A DNA stretch of 28,361 bases, from the NCBI GenBank assembly GCA_020431945.1, contig JAGQHH010000052.1:1-28361 (forward strand), in the 5' to 3' direction. Shown piece after piece: positions 23,760 through 28,361 of the stretch. The stretch comes from Cyanobacteria bacterium HKST-UBA02 (lineage in GTDB: Bacteria > Cyanobacteriota > Vampirovibrionia > Obscuribacterales > Obscuribacteraceae). Under the pieces are notes generated by a model. That model searched no databases. It was given only the letters and a program-made list of their open reading frames with translations, and was not told the origin of the DNA. The translations under genes and the position numbers were made by a program. The number at the start of each line of letters is the position of its first letter. Positions within the stretch are counted from its first letter, which is position 1.

Positions 23760-23955
23760 GCCATTCTCCGTAATATGCAAAAGATATAGCATCGCCGGAC
23801 GGGGCTTGTATATACGTACTTTCCGTCGGTATCGATATTACGTAGTGTTAAATGGACAACAAAAAGCCACTGCATTTTGTTGGCAAGCTTACAGGAAACC
23901 GGCTCTTTCAACGAGATCCGTTTAGCAGAAGGGTTTTCATGGGTATCTAAACATT

Positions 23956-24103
23956 GTTGGTTCCGTTAAACCCGGAGGACTCTGTCAGCCAACAACTGAA
24001 AAACCACAACTGGTAGACCCTTATTATGGGTTATTCCGCGGTTGCGCGGAAACAGAAATACAGTTGAGTGGCCGGGCGCGAGTCCGGCCACTTTCTTTGC
24101 TTT
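23956..24103 (+). ncRNA. Candidate structured small RNA ending in an intrinsic terminator
   Basis: The 453-base gap between the sensor-like gene and the MshEN-repeat gene contains a run of stems with no reading frame. They are GTTGG/CCAAC (23956-60/23989-93), with TCCG/CGGA inside, and CAACTG/CAGTTG (24007-12/24061-66). The second encloses ACCC/GGGT (24017-20/24028-31) and TTCCGCG/CGCGGAA (24034-40/24045-51). The terminator stem follows directly. A weak promoter, TTAGCA-N16-TATCTA, ends about 7 bases before GTTGG. It matches no RNA family I can name: there is no SRP loop sequence and no tRNA or tmRNA feature. A regulatory leader of the downstream gene is less likely because the terminator precedes that gene's promoter. 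Confidence 0.4.
24067..24103 (+). terminator. Intrinsic terminator
   Basis: AGTGGCCGG (24067-24075) pairs perfectly with CCGGCCACT (24084-24092) across an 8-base loop, followed by TTCTTTGCTTT. There is no coding sequence on the plus strand upstream of it since 19076, so it most likely ends a non-coding transcript. Confidence 0.8.
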
Positions 24104-24143
24104 AGCACCAAATACGGCACCAGATCGCAGCCCCCCCCTGCTA

Positions 24144-24185
24144 TTGATATATTTATACGGGTATAAAAATGATGCTAGTATAAAA
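24144..24185 (+). promoter_or_regulatory. AT-rich promoter region with GTATAAA palindrome before the MshEN-repeat gene
   Basis: TTTATAC-GG-GTATAAA (24152-24167) is a perfect inverted repeat, and a further GTATAAAA half-site lies at 24178-24185. TATAAA at 24179-24184 is a reasonable -10 box, 28 bases before ATG 24213. TTGATA at 24144 is a possible but badly spaced -35. The left arm is also the TTTATACGG motif found twice at 22553-22571. Confidence 0.4.
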
Positions 24186-24212
24186 TGCTCCTGTTAGCTG
24201 ACCCGACTTACC

Positions 24213-25697
24213 ATGGCACAACAAGGCACACAAATGAGACTGGGTGATCTCCTGACGCAGGCAGGTCTACTCAAAGCCAAGGACCTCCGCGAGGCCATGA
24301 TCATTGCCAAGCAACAGTCCCTGCCCGTGGGACGGGTCCTGATCATGGCTCAGTTCATCAGCGAGCCCAACCTCCAGTCAGCGGTACAGTGCCAGTCCAT
24401 GCTCAAAGACGGGCACCTTGACATTGACACGGCAGTGAACGCCCTGAAGCTGGCCAGCCAGAAGTCCATCGGTCTCGAAGAAGCTCTCGCGGAACTGGGC
24501 TGGTCCGACAAGAACGATCTGCTTACCAACAAGCTCGGCGAGTTTCTCATCGAAGCCGAGCTACTGTCTCAGGAGCAACTCGAGACTGGTCTCAATGAGG
24601 CCAGCAATAGCAAACTTCCTCTGGGACGGGTCCTGGTCAGCATGGGCACCCTTTCGGAGCAGATACTGTCATCCGCGCTCAACGCCCAGATTCTGGTTCG
24701 GGACGGCAAAATCGCCAGGGAGCAAGCGATCCAGGGGTTGAAAGCCTGCCGCGATCGGCAGATCAGTATCGAGCAGTCCCTTTCCGAGTCCGGTTTGCAA
24801 CTGCCCAGCCAGGAATCAGTCCGCCTCGGCGAGCTCCTGGTCATGGCCAAACTGCTCAAAGAAGACAAGCTCATGAGCGCCGTCGAGCTTGGGCTGGTGG
24901 AAGAGAAGCCCATCGGTCAGGTGATGGTGGAAGCCGGCTATATCACCCAGGAGAATCTCGACCGGGCCCTCATAGTGCAGCGAAGCGTAGCTGCAGGCAA
25001 AGTCAAGAAATCGGATTGCGGCCAGGTGCTCACCAAGATGGCGAAAAGCAATCTGGATCTCGAAGAAGCGATCAAGGCCAGTCAGCCGGCCGCTCAGCCC
25101 ACCCGCGAGCTGCCTCTCTATCAGTTCCTTCAGCTATCCGGAATCATCACCGCCAAAGATATCGAAGAAGCTCTCAAGCAGGGCTCTCGCAATACCGAGC
25201 TCATGGGTCAGATGCTTCTGCTCACCGAAGCCATCGACGAGCATTTGCTCAACTGTGCCTGCCGCCTCAACGATCTGATGACTCAGGGGCTTCTCAATGC
25301 CGAGCAGTCCATCCTCGCCATGGGTCTCTGCCAGAATCGCAACTGCTCGGTGGAAGAAGCCTTCAAGAGCCTGGGCTGGAGCGCCGAGCTCGATTCGGAC
25401 GACTCCTCGGAGACGATTCCTCCCAACAAGGTTTTCGCCACGCCCCTCACCACCATGGGATACGGTCAATCCACAGAAGAACCACAAAAATTCGAAGGAA
25501 CCGCCACCGGCGAACAGGCAGCCTATCAGGTCGAGACCCAGCAGGGGATCACCGAGATCAACGAAGATCAGATGGAGCACAACCTCAGCGCCACAGCCGA
25601 TGTTCCGCCGATCAATATCGAGCTCACCAAGACTCATGATCCCGATGACGACGACGACAAGAAGTCCAGGAAGCGGCTCGCTGACCTGATGCCCTGA
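24213..25697 (+). CDS. Protein of four tandem MshEN (GspE N-terminal)-like repeats
   Basis: 494 residues from ATG 24213; ATG 24234 with AAGG upstream is an alternative. Four repeats with a period near 97 residues: about 9-97, 107-196, 204-290 and 301-389. Each starts like RLGDLLTQAGLL..DL..A and continues with a second LGRVL...I...L..A..CQ unit. That is the paired 24-residue motif of MshEN domains, which in MshE-type ATPases bind cyclic di-GMP. Repeats 1 and 3 keep R-L-G, repeat 2 has K-L-G, and repeat 4 has P-L-Y, so ligand binding may be uneven. The remaining ~105 residues are an acidic, disordered-looking tail ending in a DPDDDDDKKSRKR stretch. No ATPase domain is attached. It is probably a cytoplasmic c-di-GMP sensor or a scaffold related to pilus or secretion machinery; that is inference. 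Confidence 0.75.
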   Translation: MAQQGTQMRLGDLLTQAGLLKAKDLREAMIIAKQQSLPVGRVLIMAQFISEPNLQSAVQCQSMLKDGHLDIDTAVNALKLASQKSIGLEEALAELGWSDKNDLLTNKLGEFLIEAELLSQEQLETGLNEASNSKLPLGRVLVSMGTLSEQILSSALNAQILVRDGKIAREQAIQGLKACRDRQISIEQSLSESGLQLPSQESVRLGELLVMAKLLKEDKLMSAVELGLVEEKPIGQVMVEAGYITQENLDRALIVQRSVAAGKVKKSDCGQVLTKMAKSNLDLEEAIKASQPAAQPTRELPLYQFLQLSGIITAKDIEEALKQGSRNTELMGQMLLLTEAIDEHLLNCACRLNDLMTQGLLNAEQSILAMGLCQNRNCSVEEAFKSLGWSAELDSDDSSETIPPNKVFATPLTTMGYGQSTEEPQKFEGTATGEQAAYQVETQQGITEINEDQMEHNLSATADVPPINIELTKTHDPDDDDDKKSRKRLADLMP

Positions 25698-25733
25698 GGC
25701 TCACCTCAATATATAATCCGACCAGTTAGCACC

Positions 25734-25761
25734 TTGATAAGCGATTTATGGTATCTATGTT
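25734..25761 (+). promoter_or_regulatory. Promoter of the superoxide dismutase gene
   Basis: TTGATA (25734-25739), a 16-base spacer and TATGTT (25756-25761) lie 30 bases before the start codon. AAGGAG follows at 25781, seven bases from ATG 25792. The -10 box is imperfect. Confidence 0.45.
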
Positions 25762-25791
25762 CGACATACGAGCTGTCCCAAGGAGTAGCTA

Positions 25792-26406
25792 ATGTTGCAA
25801 CAAAAGATTTCCTACAAGCCGTATGCCGCCAAAGACTTCACCAGCCTGAAAGGTCTCACCGGCATCTCGGACGAAACCATCGAGATCCACCTCGGTCTCT
25901 ATAACGGTTATGTCAACAACACCAATATCCTGAACGAGAAAGTCATCGAGCTGACCGAAGCCGGCAAGAGCGGCACCCCCGAATATGCCGAGCTCAAGCG
26001 TCGTTACGGCTTCGAATACAACGGCATGCGCCTGCACGAGTATTATTTCGGCAACCTCAAACCCGGCGGCGGCAGCGAGCTCAAAGACAGCTCCGCCCTG
26101 GGCAAGATCATCACTGAGACCTACTCGTCCATCGACGTATGGAAGAACGACTTCGCCAAACTCGGCGCTCTGCGCGGTGTGGGCTGGGTAATCCTCTACC
26201 AGGATCCCTTCACCAAGACTCTCTCCAACCACTGGATCAATATGCACGAAGACGGAAACGTCGCCGGCTTCGTACCGATTCTGGTTATGGATGTCTGGGA
26301 GCACGCTTACTTCCGTGACTACAAGCCTGCCGACAGACCGAAGTACATCGAGTCCTTCTTCGCCAATGTCGACTGGGCCGAAGTGGAGAAGCGCCTGATC
26401 AAATAG
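25792..26406 (+). CDS. sodA/sodB-like: Fe/Mn-family superoxide dismutase
   Basis: 204 residues, the usual size. The four metal ligands can be placed as H33 (in EIHLGLYNGYVNNTN), H82 (NGMRLHEYYF), D167 and H171 (VMDVWEHAYFRDY), so it should dismutate superoxide in the cytoplasm. The first helix differs from classical enzymes: the EIHHTKHHQTYV pattern becomes EIHLGLYNGYV, one residue shorter and without the H30/H31 pair, although the gateway tyrosine position is kept. The Gly-x-Gly-Trp stretch is GVGWVILY. Metal preference cannot be read from this. AAGGAG is seven bases before ATG 25792, and a terminator follows the gene, so it is a monocistronic unit. Confidence 0.92.
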   Translation: MLQQKISYKPYAAKDFTSLKGLTGISDETIEIHLGLYNGYVNNTNILNEKVIELTEAGKSGTPEYAELKRRYGFEYNGMRLHEYYFGNLKPGGGSELKDSSALGKIITETYSSIDVWKNDFAKLGALRGVGWVILYQDPFTKTLSNHWINMHEDGNVAGFVPILVMDVWEHAYFRDYKPADRPKYIESFFANVDWAEVEKRLIK

Positions 26407-26431
26407 TCTTGATCGGCACTGATTCGTTATG

Positions 26432-26466
26432 GCGGGACCCTCGAAAGGGGTCCCGCTTTTCTTCTT
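26432..26466 (+). terminator. Intrinsic terminator of the superoxide dismutase gene
   Basis: GCGGGACCC (26432-26440) pairs perfectly with GGGTCCCGC (26448-26456) across TCGAAAG, followed by TTTTCTTCTT. It lies 26 bases after the stop codon. Confidence 0.95.
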
Positions 26467-26555
26467 AAAAGTTTTCAACCATAGCCCGAGCCCCAGAAAT
26501 CCCCACAGAATCAGGGCTTCGAGCGGATGCCAAGAAACAATTGCAAGCAAATAAT

Positions 26556-26584
26556 TTGTCAAACGGTCTCGATCAGGCCAAAAT
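26556..26584 (+). promoter_or_regulatory. Promoter of the acidic HTH/coiled-coil gene
   Basis: TTGTCA (26556-26561), a 17-base spacer and CAAAAT (26579-26584) lie 65 bases before ATG 26649. The -35 is good and the -10 is weak. The 182 bases between the terminator and this gene hold no other gene. Confidence 0.45.
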
Positions 26585-26648
26585 AAGGGCCGGTAAAAAC
26601 CAGTCGCCGGCTCGTTCAGGTCACGGCACAATCTCAGGTTAAGGTCAT

Positions 26649-27521
26649 ATGACAAATTGCGATGTCACCGGCACAGTCTCCAAGAATGACTCCAGATATG
26701 GTGCCGACCAGGTAACTCTGGAAGAAGAAGAGCTCCTCGAAGAAGAGCAAGCCATCGATTTCGACCCCATCGAAGCCGAAGAGCAGTGCGAAGAAGAGGA
26801 AGAGGAAGACGACGACATGATCCGCGTCTATCCTTACGACGTGCCGCGCCCGGCTCTGACCATCGAAGAAGCTTCCTCGATCCTGGGCAAATCAGTGCGG
26901 TCCATCGAGCGCAGCATCGAAGGCAAGTGGGGGAATCGTCTCCCGGAAGGCTGGAAAGCCCGCCGCATGAAGATTGACGGCGAAGCCCAGTGGCGCATTA
27001 TCCCTCCGCCAGGATTCCGAGTCAGACACTCGTCCTCTGCTTCGGCGCGCAAGACAGTAGAGAAATCAGTCGAGAAGCCCGCCCCGGAACCCGCGCCCCC
27101 TCGCGCCAGCGACGAGAGCGGCGAGCACGAGTTTTTCGGATTTTCTCTCGAGAGGCTGATCACCACAGCTTCGATCAAAGCTCGCAATGAGCTGGTCAAA
27201 GCCGCCGGCGGTGCCGTCGAAGAGAACCAGGACCACCCCACCATCGTCATCGATCGGTCCGACGATGTCGAGCGCCTGCTCCGGGAGCTGGCAGACACTC
27301 AGAAAGAGCTCGCCGAAGAGCGTCGCCTCCACATGGAGGACATGCGCCTCCTGGCCAAGATGCAGGATTCTATGAGGCTGCTCGAGGATCGTGCCTCCAC
27401 CACGGCCATGCTCAAGGATGAGCTCAAGGGAGCAACCCTGGCTCTGGCAGAGCACAAAAAGCAGTATCAGGAGTTTCTCGCTCTTCCCTGGTGGAAGCGG
27501 ATTTTCAAGTCCAAACCCTGA
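26649..27521 (+). CDS. Acidic N-terminus, HTH-like domain and coiled coil; hypothetical
   Basis: 290 residues, AAGGTC before ATG 26649. Residues 24-56 are extremely acidic (runs of Glu and Asp). About 68-118 looks like a winged or MerR-type helix-turn-helix (ALTIEEASSILGKSVRSIER, then KARRMKIDGEAQWRI), the pattern of excisionase-like DNA-binding domains. A Pro/Ser/Glu linker follows (about 125-160). About 208-275 is a coiled coil (RLLRELADTQKELAEERRL). The end, LPWWKRIFKSKP, is a short aromatic-basic tail that could touch the membrane. The combination suggests a DNA-binding protein that oligomerises, but no family is recognised. It converges on the next gene with 12 bases between stops. Confidence 0.65.
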   Translation: MTNCDVTGTVSKNDSRYGADQVTLEEEELLEEEQAIDFDPIEAEEQCEEEEEEDDDMIRVYPYDVPRPALTIEEASSILGKSVRSIERSIEGKWGNRLPEGWKARRMKIDGEAQWRIIPPPGFRVRHSSSASARKTVEKSVEKPAPEPAPPRASDESGEHEFFGFSLERLITTASIKARNELVKAAGGAVEENQDHPTIVIDRSDDVERLLRELADTQKELAEERRLHMEDMRLLAKMQDSMRLLEDRASTTAMLKDELKGATLALAEHKKQYQEFLALPWWKRIFKSKP

Positions 27522-27533
27522 TCCAGCAGGATC

Positions 27534-28205
27534 CTATTTCCAGACTACCGACTCCAGAGCCCGGACGCCGGCAAGGAAGTGCTTGCTCACCTTATCCGCC
27601 GGGGTCTGGAATGTCACTTCCTGGACGGCGCTGCCGCTGCCGTCGGTATCGATATACATGGATCTGGCCTGCAAGTCGTGCTGGAGATAGCGTCCTTCCA
27701 CCACCAGGACTCGTTTGCCGTTGAGATCTTGAGTCCTGGCGACATCGACCCGGAAACTTCCGGGATTCTTCTTGTCACCGAGAAGCTCACCCAGGGCTTC
27801 GAGCTCATCCGGCTTGAGCCTATGCTCCGGCGCAGCCAGAAGGTCTTTGAATGCGGTGGAGGAGGTCTGGCTCATGCGGCGCCCCCGGTACTCGAAGTAG
27901 AGCTTCACATCCGCATCGGTCCCCAGGTGGTACTCCTCGAAGAGGTTATTGCCGGAGGTACCGCTTTCCCGGGGTCCTTTCTCGAAGCCATCGGGCAGAG
28001 TGAGCCGGGCGATCTGACCGACATCGGTGACTTCTTTGGCCGGTTGCTGATTCTGGGCAATACTAATCGGTCTGTCCTCCATATACTCGCCGATCAGACT
28101 ATCATGTCCGGCCAGCATTCTCGCTCTATTCTGATCGTCAGGAGCAGGCACATCCGACACGAGCTCACACCTCAATTGCAGCAATAATAGCCATTCCAGT
28201 ATCAC
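27534..28205 (-). CDS. Hypothetical protein
   Basis: 223 residues if GTG 28205 is used. GTG 28160 with GAGGT eight bases upstream is a better-supported start and gives 208 residues. The longer version begins with a hydrophobic stretch (ILEWLLLLQL) but lacks a basic N-region, so it is not a good signal peptide. The body is a soluble mixed alpha/beta protein with a LPDGFEKGPR start and a C-terminal strand-rich part (GKRVLVVEGRYL, RSMYIDTDGSG, VQEVTFQTP). No catalytic motif is visible. The upstream gene's stop is one base before GTG 28205, so the two are likely co-transcribed and coupled. Confidence 0.65.
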   Translation of the reverse strand: MILEWLLLLQLRCELVSDVPAPDDQNRARMLAGHDSLIGEYMEDRPISIAQNQQPAKEVTDVGQIARLTLPDGFEKGPRESGTSGNNLFEEYHLGTDADVKLYFEYRGRRMSQTSSTAFKDLLAAPEHRLKPDELEALGELLGDKKNPGSFRVDVARTQDLNGKRVLVVEGRYLQHDLQARSMYIDTDGSGSAVQEVTFQTPADKVSKHFLAGVRALESVVWK

Positions 28206-28206
28206 T

Positions 28207-28361
28207 CTAGAATGCCAGGCTTTCGCGGTACTCCCTGAGAGCGTTGCGAGCGTCGCCGCTGAAAGACATTATCAGAGTGTCGAGTTTTTCGAGAGCTCTT
28301 TCCTTCTCGGCAGGATCGGCGCTGTCGCCCCAGTCTTCCTTGGCCCTCGTCATGGACTCTT
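28207..28361 (-). CDS. Hypothetical protein, C-terminal fragment cut by the window edge
   Basis: An open minus-strand frame enters from beyond 28361 and ends at TAG 28209-28207. The visible part is about 51 residues, helical and charged (AKEDWGDSADPAEKERALEK, then DTLIMSFSGDARNALREY), ending ESLAF. An internal ATG at 28353 could be the true start of a 48-residue protein, but the frame is open to the edge. It is the upstream partner of the 27534-28205 gene. Confidence 0.55.
   Translation of the reverse strand, partial: ESMTRAKEDWGDSADPAEKERALEKLDTLIMSFSGDARNALREYRESLAF

Noticed and set aside
23956..24103. SRP RNA, tmRNA or 6S RNA
   Set aside because: No SRP domain IV loop, no tRNA-like ends, and no long single closing stem with central bubble.
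25789..26655. Long minus-strand ORF antisense to the superoxide dismutase, with a hydrophobic start
   Set aside because: It runs through the terminator and the whole SOD gene in the opposite direction. The SOD frame is certain, and the hydrophobic part lies in the intergenic gap with no ribosome binding site.
1..28361. CRISPR arrays, tRNA genes, transposons or phage genes
   Set aside because: No regularly spaced direct repeats, tRNA cloverleaf, transposase, integrase or terminal inverted repeats were seen.

Overview
The window looks like a chromosomal segment from a Gram-negative-type bacterium. Evidence for this is a KdsC-type phosphatase of the Kdo/LPS pathway, several signal peptides, and SLH-like repeats on an exported-style oxidoreductase. 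The mix of an MglA-like GTPase beside a PATAN/DUF4388 protein, MshEN-like repeats, DUF4034/TPR proteins and lineage-specific extracellular-style repeat proteins would fit a non-photosynthetic relative of Cyanobacteria (Vampirovibrionia/Obscuribacterales-like). That placement is inference from gene content only. I see no rRNA, tRNA, CRISPR array, prophage or insertion sequence.

Layout. Positions 1-3023 are a minus-strand block: an AmrS-type radical SAM enzyme, two small membrane proteins, a secreted TPR protein and a secreted Lys/Ala-rich protein with a triplicated motif. Its end is marked by a hairpin at 8-43. Positions 3132-7836 are a plus-strand block: two repeat-rich ORFs in the same frame separated by one TGA, then a PATAN plus degenerate-GGDEF protein and an MglA-like GTPase, a plausible two-gene signalling unit. 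KdsC (minus) faces away from an FAD oxidoreductase with C-terminal SLH-like repeats (plus, strong promoter). That oxidoreductase converges on a release-factor/SDR operon (minus). The operon starts at a good promoter and encodes an RF1-like protein that can only be read from its Shine-Dalgarno start by a +1 shift at CTT TAG C. Next come a TPR/DUF4034 protein and a small membrane protein. After these lie a two-domain glycosyltransferase overlapping a small SET-domain protein, a membrane protein and a TacA/TacT-type toxin-antitoxin pair. The pair converges on a large SWIM/SNF2 helicase. A membrane sensor-like coiled-coil protein follows on the minus strand, then an intergenic region with a candidate structured RNA and terminator. 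A protein made of four MshEN-like repeats, an Fe/Mn superoxide dismutase with its own terminator, an acidic/HTH/coiled-coil protein, and two minus-strand hypothetical genes (one cut by the window edge) complete the window.

Most interesting. (1) The release-factor paralogue has an RF2-like frameshift geometry, but with UAG as the stop and a PxT-type recognition tip. If real, this would be an RF1-flavoured counterpart of prfB autoregulation. (2) An in-frame TGA splits a 3132-5432 reading frame. (3) A stand-alone protein carries four tandem MshEN-like units. (4) A terminator-bounded, well-folded intergenic RNA candidate lies at about 23956-24103. The first two could also be ordinary mutations or sequence errors.
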